Source: Dehalobacter alkaniphilus | Lineage (GTDB): Bacteria; Bacillota; Desulfitobacteriia; Desulfitobacteriales; Syntrophobotulaceae | DNA: 64,000 nucleotides | NCBI GenBank assembly: GCA_040500365.1 | Contig: CP148031.1 | Coordinates: 2,728,001-2,792,000 of the forward strand | Direction of reading: 5' to 3' | In this document: piece by piece, positions 50,843 to 60,276 of the stretch | Layout: the number at the start of each line of letters is the position of its first letter | Position numbering within the stretch: position 1 is the first letter of the stretch | Made by a program: the position numbers and the translations under genes | The notes under the pieces: generated by a model | Database searches by the model: none | The model's input: only the letters and a program-made list of their open reading frames with translations | Told to the model about the DNA's origin: nothing

Positions 50843-53506
50843 TTAAGCGCGATTCTTTAATGCAGCCTGCGCAGCACCTAAGCGGGCAATCGGTACGCGG
50901 AAGGGCGAACAGGAGACATAGTCCAGGTTGATTTCCTGGCAGAATTCGATAGAGGAGGGATCTCCGCCGTGTTCGCCGCAGATTCCAATTTTGATGCCCG
51001 GATTTGCTTTACGTCCGAGATCGACGCAGATCTTCATGATCTTGCCGACGCCGTCCCGGTCTAAGACTGCAAATGGGTTATTGGCCAAGATATTTTGGTT
51101 CAAATAGTCGGGCAGGAATTTGCCTTCGGCGTCGTCACGGGAGAAGCCTAAAACAGTCTGGGTAAGGTCGTTGGTTCCAAACGAGAAGAACTCGGCAAAC
51201 GGTGCAATTTCGTCTGCGGTAAGCGCCGCTCTCGGCACTTCGATCATCGTTCCGATTTGGTAGTTGATCTTGACGCCTTCGGTTTTAATGATTTCCTGAG
51301 CGATTTCCTCGGTTTGCTTGCGCAAAATTTCAAGTTCTTTATGATGAATGACGAGCGGGATCTTGACATGCGGACGCACGTCAACTCCTTCTTTCACGAG
51401 TCTAGCAGCAGCTTTAAAAATAGCTCTGGACTGCATCGCGTAGATTTCCGGATACGAGATTCCAAGACGGCAGCCGCGATGGCCGAGCATCGGATTCATC
51501 TCCTGGAGACCGCGGACTTTCTTTAGCAGAACCTCTTTAGCCTTGATTTCCTTTTGGACTTTTTCATCCTCCAGGTTGGCCGTGAGTTTTAATTCCTGAA
51601 TCTCAAGAGCAAGTTCTTCGCCATTTGGCAGGAATTCATGGAGAGGCGGATCCAGCAGACGGATCGTCACCGGCAGTCCGTGCATGGCCTTCAAAATGCC
51701 GTAGAAATCGCCTTCCTGCATCGGCAGAAGTTCAACCAAGGCAGCTTCTCTTTCGGGGAGCGTCTGAGCCAGAATCATCTTCTGGACAATCGGGATACGG
51801 GCAGGATCCATAAACATGTGTTCCGTCCGGCAAAGTCCGATGCCCTGGGCGCCGAATTCTCTTGCTTTGGCGGCATCAGGCGGATTATCGGCATTGGCCA
51901 TAACCTGAAGCTTTCTGATTCCATCGGACCACTCCAGAATTTTTTGGAATTCACCGCTTAAGTCAGGATCCTTCATCGGAACAGTTCCCCTGATGACCCT
52001 GCCTGTTGCGCCGTCGATCGTAATCTCGGTACCTTCGGGATAAGCATCATCGCCGATCATAAAGATCTTGTCGGCAAGGTTAATTTTCAAAGCATCACAA
52101 CCACAGACTGCAGGTTTGCCCATATGTCTGGCTACAACAGCAGCGTGGCTGGTCATGCCTCCCCTACTGGTCAGAATCCCTTGGGCTGCAAGCATGCCGT
52201 GAATATCGTCCGGGGTGGTTTCCGTACCAACGAGGATGACTTTTTCTCCGGCCTGGCCAAGCTTTTCGGCTTCATCCGCACTGAAGATAATCTTGCCGGA
52301 AGCTGCTCCAGGTGAGGCAGGCAGTCCTGTCGCTACAACATCGAGCTTCGCGGCATCATCGATTCTGCGGTGCAGCAGTTTTTCCAGCTGATGCGGATCA
52401 ATTCTCTCGACTGCTTCTTCTTTGGTGATGAGGCCTTCCTGACTAAGTTCAACAGCAATGCGGATTGCAGCAGAAATCGTACATTTTCCGTTACGGGTCT
52501 GGAGTATGTAGAGTCTGCCTTTCTCAATCGTGAACTCGATATCTTGCATATTTTTATAATGCGTTTCCAGGTTTTTGGCAATCTCACTGAACTGGCGGTA
52601 AATTTCAGGATTGTCATTTTGCAGGCTGTCAATCGAAAGCGGTGTACGGATGCCTGCAACGACGTCTTCACCCTGGGCATTCATCAAATATTCCCCATAC
52701 AAGTGCTTTTCACCGGTTGACGGGTTCCGGGTAAAAGCCACGCCCGTACCGGAGTCATTACCCATGTTGCCGAATACCATCGACTGGACGTTGACGGCGG
52801 TGCCGTAGCTGTCCGGAATACCATTGGCTTTCCGGTACACGATCGCCCGGTGGTTGTTCCAGGATTTGAAAACGGCGGTGATCGCTTCCTTAAGCTGTTC
52901 ATACGGATCATCAGGGAATGGTACGCCGGTCTCCTGCTTAACAAGCGCTTTAAACTTGACCACAAGTCCTTTCAGGCTTTCCGGAGAAAGCTCGGAATCG
53001 AACGTTACACCCTGCTTTTCTTTGACTTCTTCCAGGATATTCTCAAATTTGTGGCTGGCAATTCCAAGTACGACATCGCCAAACATCTGGATAAAGCGTC
53101 TGTAGCAGTCAAAAGCAAATCTCTCATTGCCTGTTGCCTTGCTGACGCCGCTGGCTGTTCCTTCGTTCAAACCGAGGTTCAGGATTGTATCCATCATCCC
53201 GGGCATGGAAACCCTCGCACCGGAACGGACCGAAACCAGAAGCGGATTTTCGGGATCGCCAAATTTCTTGCCGCTTGCTTTCTCAACATCCTGGATCGCG
53301 GGAAGGATCTGTTCCCATAATCCTCCGGGCAGCTGCTCGCCGCAGTCATAGTATTCGAGGCAGGCTTCCGTGGTAATCGTAAAGCCTTGCGGGACATTCA
53401 GTCCGATGTTGGTCATTTCAGCCAGGTTTGCTCCCTTGCCTCCAAGAAGGTTTTTCATGTCGGCACTGCCTTCACGAAACAAGTACACATATTTTTTGTC
53501 AACCAT
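50843..53506 (-). CDS. ppdK: Pyruvate, phosphate dikinase
   Basis: 887 residues, full family length. The N-terminal ATP-grasp starts KYVYLFREG...LLGGKGANLAEM; SVRSGARVSMPGMMDTILNLG is in the nucleotide site. The swivelling domain has the phosphorylated His454 in GGMTSHAAVVARHMGKPAVCG. The C-terminal TIM barrel has LGHRGCRLGISYPEI and GICGEHGGDP with the catalytic Cys in the final SCSPFRVPIARL. It interconverts pyruvate + ATP + Pi and PEP + AMP + PPi; in anaerobes it can run in the glycolytic direction. It overlaps ppsR by 8 bases, so its regulator is translated with it. Confidence 0.97.
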   Translation of the reverse strand: MVDKKYVYLFREGSADMKNLLGGKGANLAEMTNIGLNVPQGFTITTEACLEYYDCGEQLPGGLWEQILPAIQDVEKASGKKFGDPENPLLVSVRSGARVSMPGMMDTILNLGLNEGTASGVSKATGNERFAFDCYRRFIQMFGDVVLGIASHKFENILEEVKEKQGVTFDSELSPESLKGLVVKFKALVKQETGVPFPDDPYEQLKEAITAVFKSWNNHRAIVYRKANGIPDSYGTAVNVQSMVFGNMGNDSGTGVAFTRNPSTGEKHLYGEYLMNAQGEDVVAGIRTPLSIDSLQNDNPEIYRQFSEIAKNLETHYKNMQDIEFTIEKGRLYILQTRNGKCTISAAIRIAVELSQEGLITKEEAVERIDPHQLEKLLHRRIDDAAKLDVVATGLPASPGAASGKIIFSADEAEKLGQAGEKVILVGTETTPDDIHGMLAAQGILTSRGGMTSHAAVVARHMGKPAVCGCDALKINLADKIFMIGDDAYPEGTEITIDGATGRVIRGTVPMKDPDLSGEFQKILEWSDGIRKLQVMANADNPPDAAKAREFGAQGIGLCRTEHMFMDPARIPIVQKMILAQTLPEREAALVELLPMQEGDFYGILKAMHGLPVTIRLLDPPLHEFLPNGEELALEIQELKLTANLEDEKVQKEIKAKEVLLKKVRGLQEMNPMLGHRGCRLGISYPEIYAMQSRAIFKAAARLVKEGVDVRPHVKIPLVIHHKELEILRKQTEEIAQEIIKTEGVKINYQIGTMIEVPRAALTADEIAPFAEFFSFGTNDLTQTVLGFSRDDAEGKFLPDYLNQNILANNPFAVLDRDGVGKIMKICVDLGRKANPGIKIGICGEHGGDPSSIEFCQEINLDYVSCSPFRVPIARLGAAQAALKNRA

Positions 53507-54332
53507 CTTTTCTCAACTCCCCGTTTATTGTTACTTTCTGCAGAATCACACTTGCGGTTTCTTCGACCGCTTTATTGGTGGTATCTATGATTACACAGCC
53601 AATCTTCTTCATAATCTGTTTGGCATAGTCGAGCTCTTCCATAATCCTGTTCAGATTGGCATAATCGGCAAATGCTCCAAGTCCCAGCGTTTTCAGCCGT
53701 TCACTGCGTATTTGGTTCAGTTTTTCCGGGCCTAAGATTAACCCGAAGACTTTATTTCGGGGAACTTCATACAGTTCCCGGGGCGGTGTCACTTCCGGCA
53801 CCAGCGGGATATTCGCAGCCTTAATCCCTTTATGGGCAAGGTACATGCTTAGCGGTGTTTTTGAGGTCCGGGACACGCCTATTAGGACGACATCAGCATA
53901 CAGCAGCCCTCGCGGGTCCTTGCCATCGTCATATTTAACTGCAAACTCCACAGCCTCTACCTTCCGGAAGTACTGTTCATCCAGTCGGTGCGTAACATTG
54001 GGTATATTTTTGGGATCAAGTCCGGTTTTATCAGCCAATGCCGAAATCAGTGGACTCAAAATATCGATGGTGATTAGATTTTTTTCCTTGGCCCGTCGTT
54101 CTATGTAGAGCCTCAAATTTGTCAGGACCAGCGTGTAAACGAGAATTGCCTGTTCCTCTACCGCTTCTTCCAGGATGTCATCGATATGCGTTTCATCCAG
54201 AACATAAGGCACCCGGCGAATTTTTGTCTTTATTCCGTTAAACTGTGCTGCTGCCGCTCTGCTGACAAACTCTGCCGTCTCTCCCAGCGCATCGGAAATT
54301 ACATAAATTACCGGGATTTGATCGGTCACCAA
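53499..54332 (-). CDS. ppsR: PPDK regulatory protein (bifunctional kinase/phosphorylase)
   Basis: 277 residues of the DUF299/Kinase-PPPase family. IYVISDALGETAEFVSRAA is the start signature, and GVSRTSKTPLSMYLAHKG is the nucleotide-binding P-loop-like motif. NIPLVPEVTPP and VFGLILGPEKLNQIR follow. It phosphorylates a threonine of PPDK with ADP and removes it with Pi, switching the enzyme off and on. Genetic order ccpN-ppsR-ppdK with short gaps supports one transcript. Confidence 0.95.
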   Translation of the reverse strand: MVTDQIPVIYVISDALGETAEFVSRAAAAQFNGIKTKIRRVPYVLDETHIDDILEEAVEEQAILVYTLVLTNLRLYIERRAKEKNLITIDILSPLISALADKTGLDPKNIPNVTHRLDEQYFRKVEAVEFAVKYDDGKDPRGLLYADVVLIGVSRTSKTPLSMYLAHKGIKAANIPLVPEVTPPRELYEVPRNKVFGLILGPEKLNQIRSERLKTLGLGAFADYANLNRIMEELDYAKQIMKKIGCVIIDTTNKAVEETASVILQKVTINGELRKDG

Positions 54333-54353
54333 AACACCCCCTCGCTTTCTCCT

Positions 54354-55016
54354 CTAAAACCACTTTGCGGTATTTGGAAATTTATCCTGGCCCAATTCTA
54401 CAAACAGGCTGGTTACATTGGTCTTTGTAAATCTGCCAACTACCTCAAAACTTTCGCGACCTCCCTCATTGATATAGCTTTCGACGACCGGAAGCGTATC
54501 AATTTGGTGCTGTACCAGCTTTCTGGCGGCCTCGAGTACGGATTCATCGGACGCGGCCATGATAATATTCGGCATCCTGGTCATGATGACACTGATTGGC
54601 ATCCCGTGCAGATCCATATTGCCAAGTGAAGCCTTCAGGATATCCTTGCGGGAAACCATCCCCTTAAGCTCACGTTCATCATTAATCACGATCAGACTGC
54701 CGACATTGTTGGTAAACATGGATACGACTGCATCGTAAATGGAGACGCTCTCCTTGACAGCAGCTGCAATCGATTTGAAATCACCGACTCTGAGCTGCCT
54801 GACCCTTTGGGCGATAGGTGAAGGTCCCGCATTTCCATTATAAAAATAGCCGACTCGGGGACGCGCCTCCAATACACCCGCCATGGTCAGAATTGTCAGA
54901 TCAGGTCTTAAGGTCGCCCTGTTCAAATTCAGCTGACTGGCTATTTGTTCTCCCGTCATCGGGCTGGATTTTTTCACAAGTTCGAGGATCTTCTCCTGGC
55001 GCTCGGAAAGCTGCAT
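54354..55016 (-). CDS. ccpN: CcpN-like repressor: HTH plus CBS pair
   Basis: 220 residues from the ATG at 55016 (GGAGGG eight bases upstream). The N-terminal winged helix (LSERQEKILELVKKSSPMTG, IASQLNLNRATLRPDLTILT) is followed by two CBS motifs (IYDAVVSMFTNNVGSLIVIN; VLEAARKLVQHQIDTLPVVE). B. subtilis CcpN senses nucleotide/energy state and represses gluconeogenic genes. Here it sits 21 bases before ppsR and probably controls the ppsR-ppdK pair. Confidence 0.93.
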   Translation of the reverse strand: MQLSERQEKILELVKKSSPMTGEQIASQLNLNRATLRPDLTILTMAGVLEARPRVGYFYNGNAGPSPIAQRVRQLRVGDFKSIAAAVKESVSIYDAVVSMFTNNVGSLIVINDERELKGMVSRKDILKASLGNMDLHGMPISVIMTRMPNIIMAASDESVLEAARKLVQHQIDTLPVVESYINEGGRESFEVVGRFTKTNVTSLFVELGQDKFPNTAKWF

Positions 55017-55280
55017 TTTTCTCACCCTCCGGAAAATAGAAACTAAAGTTCAAATATCGTAGCACATTGACGATAATCCAATGATATAGTATGTCATATT
55101 TCTATATTATATAACATATTCGAAAAAAGGAAAGCCTTATCATTAAAAAGAAAAATAAAAAATACATTTAAGAAAATATCCAAAATACCTCCAGAAATAA
55201 TCTAAATCAAGCATCAGAAGAATCAGACATACAGAGACATACAGAGAATCAATGTCATCCCTCTGAAAAATGAGGCGAAC

Positions 55281-57353
55281 CTACGCTAGAAGTGTCAGGT
55301 CTCCGAGACAGCCCAGGGCTTCCACACAGCTCTTCAACAATCCCAGACGAGCATTTCTGAGCTTTTCATCTTCGACCATGATCATGACATCTTCAAACAG
55401 TTTTTCGATCAATGGTACGATCTCAGCAGCAAATGCGTAGGCTTTCCTGAAATCCGCATCGTTCACAGCCGTCCGAATCAGTGGAGCTTTTTCGTGCAGA
55501 CATTCGGCGAGCGCCAGCTCCGAGCTTACTTGTAAATCGGAAACCTGCCATGCAGCGGCAGCTGCTTTCTTGCAGAGGTTCACGCAACGGACATAGGCGT
55601 TGCTGTAGGAGACAAAGTCAGCTTCATCCCTGACTTGGGCGAGTACTACGGCCTTTTTCATCAGATGAGCAGGCTTTTCTGTTCCGTGGGCCATGACAGC
55701 ATCAATCGTATCGTAGCGCAGTCCAGATTCCTGGAGCAGGTAGCGGACCCTTTGGACGAAGAAGTCCAGAAGGGCCGGTCTGATCTTCTCCAACGATTCC
55801 AACGTAATTCCCTGTGTGCTGAAGATGCTGTAGGACTCTTCGATTAGCCGCAGAAGAGACAGGTCCAGTTCATCTTGAACCATCAGGCCGACGATTCCAA
55901 GCGCCTGACGCCTTAGTGCATACGGGTCCTGCGAACCAGTCGGCTGGATGCCGATCCCGAAAGAACCGACGATCGCATCAAGTTTATCAGCGAGACTGAC
56001 CACTTTCCCGGTTACAGAGGAAGGGAACGCATCTCCGGCATGACGCGGCCGGTAATGTTCAAGGATTCCGGCACACACCGCCGGGTCTTCACCATTGCTT
56101 CCGGCATAGTACGCACCCATGATTCCCTGGAGTTCAGGGAAATCGTAAACCATGTGCGACACAAGGTCTGCTTTGGCCAGATAGGCCGTCCGGTCGACCT
56201 GTGCTGTTTCTTTTATATCCAGACCCATTTCGTTCGCAATCGCGACGGCCAGTTTCTGAAGACGGGCGACCCTTTGTCCGACAGTACCAAGTTTCTCGTG
56301 ATACACAACCCTGCCCAGTTTCGGAATCAGGGTATGCAGCGGACTTTTCAGATCTTCCCGGTAATAGAAAGCAGCATCTTCCAGACGGGCTTTGAGCACT
56401 TTCTTATTGCCCTCTTTCACGATATCGAGCGAGGTTCTATCACCATTCCGTACCGTAATGAAGTATGGCAGCAATTTGCCGTCTTCCGTCCTGACCGGAA
56501 AATAACGCTGATGTTCCTTCATCGGCGTGGTGATGACTTCTCCCGGCAGGACCATATATTTGACATCGACTTCGCCCAGAAGAGCGGTCGGATATTCCAC
56601 CAGATGGCAGATCTCAGTCAGCAGGTTCTCGTCCTGGTCGACTTTGCCGCCGACCTTAGCGGCCAACAATTGGATCTGGCTCCAGATATTCTGTTTTCTT
56701 TTCTCCTGGTCAGCCAGCACAAAAACCGATTCCAGCGCATTCAGATATTCAGCCGGCTGAACGATCCGGATATAGCTGCCAAGCGTACGGTGTCCACGTG
56801 AGGTTCTTCCGGCCTGAATTCCGGCATAGCTGAAAGGGATTACCTCGTCGCCAAACAAGGAGATAAGCCAGCGGATCGGGCGTGCAAAACGGATCTCATA
56901 ATCTCCCCAGCGCATCGGTTTCGGGAAGTTGAGGCTCGTAACAAGATTCAGCGAGACCTGTGACAGCAGCTTTTCGGTTTCTTCGCCTTTTTGGTATTTT
57001 ACAGCATACACATAGGGCACGCCATTGATTTCTTTCAGAAAAAAGTCTTCGGTCTTGACGCCCTGTCCGCGCGCAAATCCTTCAGCAGCTTTGGTCGGTT
57101 TGCCTTCAGCATCAAACGCTGCCTTCTGGGCAGGTCCTTTGACTTCCTCACTGATATCCTGCTGTTTCTCAGCCAGAGCTTCTACATAGAGCGCCAGACG
57201 CCTCGGTGTCACATAGCACTGCAGATTCTTATACGCTAAACGCAGTTCCGCCAGCATTTTTCGGGCATTGTTCTCCAGTTGGGCCACAGCACCTGGTGCA
57301 AATTTGGCGGGCATTTCTTCCATGCCAATTTCCAGTAAAAAGTCCTTGCTCAT
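55281..57353 (-). CDS. glyS: Glycyl-tRNA synthetase beta subunit
   Basis: 690 residues from the ATG at 57353, two bases after the glyQ stop, with AAAGGGGGG upstream (that region is shared with the end of glyQ). KDFLLEIGMEEMPAKFAPGA, YVTPRRLALYVEAL, FPKPMRWGDYEIRFARPIRW and PEFQ-like VYDFPELQGIMGAYYA are hallmarks. The C-terminal anticodon-binding-like domain follows. It acts with GlyQ as an alpha2-beta2 enzyme charging tRNA-Gly. The operon is under T-box control. Confidence 0.97.
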   Translation of the reverse strand: MSKDFLLEIGMEEMPAKFAPGAVAQLENNARKMLAELRLAYKNLQCYVTPRRLALYVEALAEKQQDISEEVKGPAQKAAFDAEGKPTKAAEGFARGQGVKTEDFFLKEINGVPYVYAVKYQKGEETEKLLSQVSLNLVTSLNFPKPMRWGDYEIRFARPIRWLISLFGDEVIPFSYAGIQAGRTSRGHRTLGSYIRIVQPAEYLNALESVFVLADQEKRKQNIWSQIQLLAAKVGGKVDQDENLLTEICHLVEYPTALLGEVDVKYMVLPGEVITTPMKEHQRYFPVRTEDGKLLPYFITVRNGDRTSLDIVKEGNKKVLKARLEDAAFYYREDLKSPLHTLIPKLGRVVYHEKLGTVGQRVARLQKLAVAIANEMGLDIKETAQVDRTAYLAKADLVSHMVYDFPELQGIMGAYYAGSNGEDPAVCAGILEHYRPRHAGDAFPSSVTGKVVSLADKLDAIVGSFGIGIQPTGSQDPYALRRQALGIVGLMVQDELDLSLLRLIEESYSIFSTQGITLESLEKIRPALLDFFVQRVRYLLQESGLRYDTIDAVMAHGTEKPAHLMKKAVVLAQVRDEADFVSYSNAYVRCVNLCKKAAAAAWQVSDLQVSSELALAECLHEKAPLIRTAVNDADFRKAYAFAAEIVPLIEKLFEDVMIMVEDEKLRNARLGLLKSCVEALGCLGDLTLLA

Positions 57354-57355
57354 TT

Positions 57356-58234
57356 TTATTCCCCCCTTTTTTTCAGTAAAGGAAACCCGAGTGTTTCCCT
57401 CTGGGTGACATAGGCCTGGGCACACAGACGGGCCAGGTGTCTTACTCTGGCAATGTACCCGGTTCTTTCCGTCACACTGATCGCCCCCCGGGCTTCCAGA
57501 AGGTTAAACGCGTGAGAGCATTTCAGTACATAATCGTAGGCCGGCACGACCAGGCCTGCCTGGACGGTCCGCTCTGATTCCTTCTCGTACATATCAAACC
57601 ACTGCCGCAGCGCATCGATGTCAGCCACTTCAAAGTTGTAGCGTGAAAAATCAATTTCATTCTGCAGATAAATATCACCGTAGCTAATGTCTCCGACCCA
57701 CTCAATATCAAAGACGCTGTCCTTGCCCTGAATAAAGGTCGCCAGCCTTTCTATCCCATACGTAATTTCTGCGCAGACGGGTTTGCAGTCAATGCCGCCG
57801 CACTGCTGAAAGTAGGTGAACTGCGTGACTTCCATGCCGTCCAGCCAGACTTCCCAACCAAGGCCCCAGGCCCCCAGTGTAGGGGACTCCCAGTTGTCTT
57901 CCACAAACCGGATATCATGGTCGGCCGGATTAATTCCGAGTCGCTCCAGGCTTTCCAGATAAAGCTCCTGGACATTATCCGGCGAAGGCTTCAGAATGAC
58001 CTGGTATTGAAAATAGTGCTGCAGACGGTTCGGGTTTTCACCGTATCTGCCGTCGGTCGGACGCCTGGACGGCTCCACATAAGCCACATTCCAGGGTTCC
58101 GGTCCCAGCGCCCGTAAAAAAGTGGCCGGGTTCATCGTTCCTGCGCCTTTTTCAATATCGTAGGGCTGAGCAATAATACATCCCTGCTCTCCCCAAAACT
58201 GGTTAAGAGCCAGAATAAGATCTTGAAATTTCAT
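57356..58234 (-). CDS. glyQ: Glycyl-tRNA synthetase alpha subunit
   Basis: 292 residues from the ATG at 58234 (GGAGGAAATCAT upstream). LALNQFWGEQGCIIAQPYDI, EKGAGTMNPATFLRALGPEP, PSRRPTDGRYGENPNR and GMEVTQFTYFQQCGG are diagnostic of the bacterial class II alpha subunit. It holds the ATP and glycine site. First gene behind the T-box leader, glyS second. Confidence 0.97.
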   Translation of the reverse strand: MKFQDLILALNQFWGEQGCIIAQPYDIEKGAGTMNPATFLRALGPEPWNVAYVEPSRRPTDGRYGENPNRLQHYFQYQVILKPSPDNVQELYLESLERLGINPADHDIRFVEDNWESPTLGAWGLGWEVWLDGMEVTQFTYFQQCGGIDCKPVCAEITYGIERLATFIQGKDSVFDIEWVGDISYGDIYLQNEIDFSRYNFEVADIDALRQWFDMYEKESERTVQAGLVVPAYDYVLKCSHAFNLLEARGAISVTERTGYIARVRHLARLCAQAYVTQRETLGFPLLKKRGE

Positions 58235-58340
58235 ATGATTTCCTCCGTTCAAATATAGAAAACTTGTCTGGCGCCAAGCCTTTGGCGGCAGACTTAGCTG
58301 CACTTAGATATCAGAAAGTATTATACTTTCCGATATACAA

Positions 58341-58590
58341 ATAAAAACCCCCATCCATACAGCAAATAATTGCTGCAGGGACGAGAGTATTTCCCGCGGT
58401 TCCACCCTGCTTGGTTCCAATATACTTACGTAACTTTGTCACGTAACTTGGAATCCTCTTTGAACCTGATCCGCTCCAGACTGCCCAACCTGTTTTCACC
58501 TGTCCGGCTCTCACCCTCCCGGACTCTCTTAGCGGCTATTGCAGGCATCTTTTCCATCTATGCGGACAAAATATTTTCATAAAAAGGAAG
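58341..58590 (-). promoter_or_regulatory. T-box leader of glyQS
   Basis: Minus strand. The invariant T-box GGGTGGAACCGCG lies at 58407-58395, followed by the terminator/antiterminator region (CCCTGCAG to ATGGATGGGGG and TTTTT at 58347-58343). Upstream stem I sequences (GAGAGTCCGGGAGGGTGAGA, GCCGGAC) extend to about 58590; the 5' border is approximate. Uncharged tRNA-Gly should bind, stabilise the antiterminator and raise glyQS transcription. Confidence 0.93.
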
Positions 58591-58663
58591 CTGCTTATAT
58601 GCAGTATACCTTTATCTGAAATATTATATGCCAATAAAGCTTCACTGTCAATTCTTCCAGAAC

Positions 58664-59407
58664 TCACTTGTTCCAGAACTCACTGCCTTGTCTCCAGGCC
58701 AGGAGTTTGCGTTCAAATTTCTGTTCACAGTAATGGCAAAGACTTTCGAGGATTTCCTGCCGCATTTTTTTGTTCCAGCGCAGTCGATCAATCTTCACGA
58801 GATCGGCCTGGTACAGCTGGCGCATCAGGGCCAGGCTTCCCGGATTCAGCGCTTTGACAATCCGGTTGTTTTTACAGGCTGCGCAAAGAAAACCTCCGGC
58901 CTCCGCACTCAAATAGACCTGTTCGCCGGAAAGGTCTCTGCCGCATTCGGTACAACCCTCCATCGACGGCAGATAACCCTGCAGGTGCATGAGCCTAAGC
59001 GCATAAGCGGCCTGAGCCATATACGGGTCAAGATGTTTGAGCAAAAAAAGAAAGCTTAAGGTAAGGGTGAACAGTTCCGGATCAGGCTGTTCCCTGACAG
59101 TAGAAATATCCAGCAGCTCGACCATTGCCGACGCGGTGATCGTCCGGTCAAAATCGTCCCAGAGATGGATGAAGTTTTCCCGGGGCTGAGCCTGATTCAC
59201 CGTATCCAGTGTTTTCCCCCTGTACAGCAAAAAATCGGCATACGTAAAAAGCTGCGTCCCGCCCCTCTGGGTGCTTTTGGGTTTCCGAACCCCCTTGGCC
59301 ACAGCCTCCAGCTTTCCTTTTTCCCTTGAAAAAAGCGTGATAAGCCTGTCCGACTCACCATACTCCCTGCTGCGGATCACAATTGCATCCGCCTGATAGA
59401 CCGCCAT
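58664..59407 (-). CDS. recO: DNA repair protein RecO
   Basis: 247 residues. The N-terminal OB fold (YQADAIVIRSREYGESDRLI, KGKLEAVAKGVRKPKS) is followed by a helical part and a four-Cys zinc motif (CTECG...CAACK, about 153-180). RecO loads RecA with RecR and anneals single strands. Its last codons are duplicated: GTGAGTTCTGGAA occurs twice, changing the tail to EFWNK*. ATG start 3' of an era-deoC group. Confidence 0.93.
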   Translation of the reverse strand: MAVYQADAIVIRSREYGESDRLITLFSREKGKLEAVAKGVRKPKSTQRGGTQLFTYADFLLYRGKTLDTVNQAQPRENFIHLWDDFDRTITASAMVELLDISTVREQPDPELFTLTLSFLFLLKHLDPYMAQAAYALRLMHLQGYLPSMEGCTECGRDLSGEQVYLSAEAGGFLCAACKNNRIVKALNPGSLALMRQLYQADLVKIDRLRWNKKMRQEILESLCHYCEQKFERKLLAWRQGSEFWNK

Positions 59408-59459
59408 ATCCCAACATCATCCCCGGTCGTGTCTTTATTCCCTATTATATCTTCAATAG

Positions 59460-59481
59460 ATGCTATCTATTTGGATAGCAT
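59460..59481. other. Hairpin between deoC and recO
   Basis: ATGCTATC-TATTTG-GATAGCAT, a perfect 8-bp stem in the 129-base gap, without a T-run. Possibly a pause or processing site. Confidence 0.4.
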
Positions 59482-59536
59482 TCCTATTTATGTAATTTCT
59501 ATTGACTAAACAGTTAATACATCTAAGAACTAAATA

Positions 59537-60178
59537 CTACTGGATTATTACGATCCCGGAACTGGTTCCGAGTCTGTCGGCACCTGCTTTGATCAGTTCC
59601 AAGGCAAACTCTTTCGTCTTGATTCCGCCGGATGCTTTGACTTTAACACCAGGGCCTGTCCAGTTTTTCAGGTTCTTGACGTCTTCAACTGTTGCGCCAC
59701 CAAAATAACCGGTCGATGTTTTGATATAGTCTGCTCCGGCTTCCCGGACAATTTCAGCCGCCTTCTGCTTTTCGTCCTCGTTCAAAAGCCCGGTTTCAAT
59801 AATCATTTTTATTTTTAGACCGCAGCCCTGTGCCGTCTGAACCATCAAATTCACGTCACGCTGCACGGCCTTCCAATCGCCGGATTTGGCTTTGCCGATG
59901 CACATCACGGCATCGACTTCCCGCGCACCATGGGCTTTCGCTGCCAGAATCTCCTGCATCTTTATTTCGGTAAACGCAGCTCCAAGTGGAAAACCTATGA
60001 CCGTGCACGGTATGACACTCGTTCCGTGCAGCAGGCGTGCGGCGGTACAGATATACACGGGATTTACACAAACGGAAGCAAAACCGTGTTTGACAGCCTC
60101 ATGACAAAGACCGACGATATCCTTCTCCGTCGCTTCAGATTTCAGAAGCGTATGGTCAATTCTTCCGGCAATTTTCAT
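59537..60178 (-). CDS. deoC: Deoxyribose-phosphate aldolase
   Basis: 213 residues, TIM barrel. IDHTLLKSEATEKDI, FASVCVNPVYI, VIGFPLGAAFTEIKMQE, EVDAVMCIGKAKSGDW, KMIIETGLLNEDEK, YIKTSTGYFGGATVEDV (Schiff-base Lys in YIKTSTG) and VKASGGIKTKE form the complete active site. Cleaves 2-deoxyribose-5-phosphate to glyceraldehyde-3-phosphate and acetaldehyde in nucleoside salvage, in line with the nearby cdd. GGGAAGGTAGACTT before the ATG. Confidence 0.96.
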   Translation of the reverse strand: MKIAGRIDHTLLKSEATEKDIVGLCHEAVKHGFASVCVNPVYICTAARLLHGTSVIPCTVIGFPLGAAFTEIKMQEILAAKAHGAREVDAVMCIGKAKSGDWKAVQRDVNLMVQTAQGCGLKIKMIIETGLLNEDEKQKAAEIVREAGADYIKTSTGYFGGATVEDVKNLKNWTGPGVKVKASGGIKTKEFALELIKAGADRLGTSSGIVIIQ

Positions 60179-60276
60179 AAGTCTACCTTCCCTTCAGCGT
60201 TCTTTTATACTTTCCCGTATCGCTAATATTCTAAGATACCCTATTTTTTTAATAACCCTAATGTACCCCGCGACAT

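Noticed and set aside
56040..56801. 253-codon plus-strand ORF
   Set aside because: Antisense of glyS; rpoD and glyS both produce such mirror frames because of codon composition.
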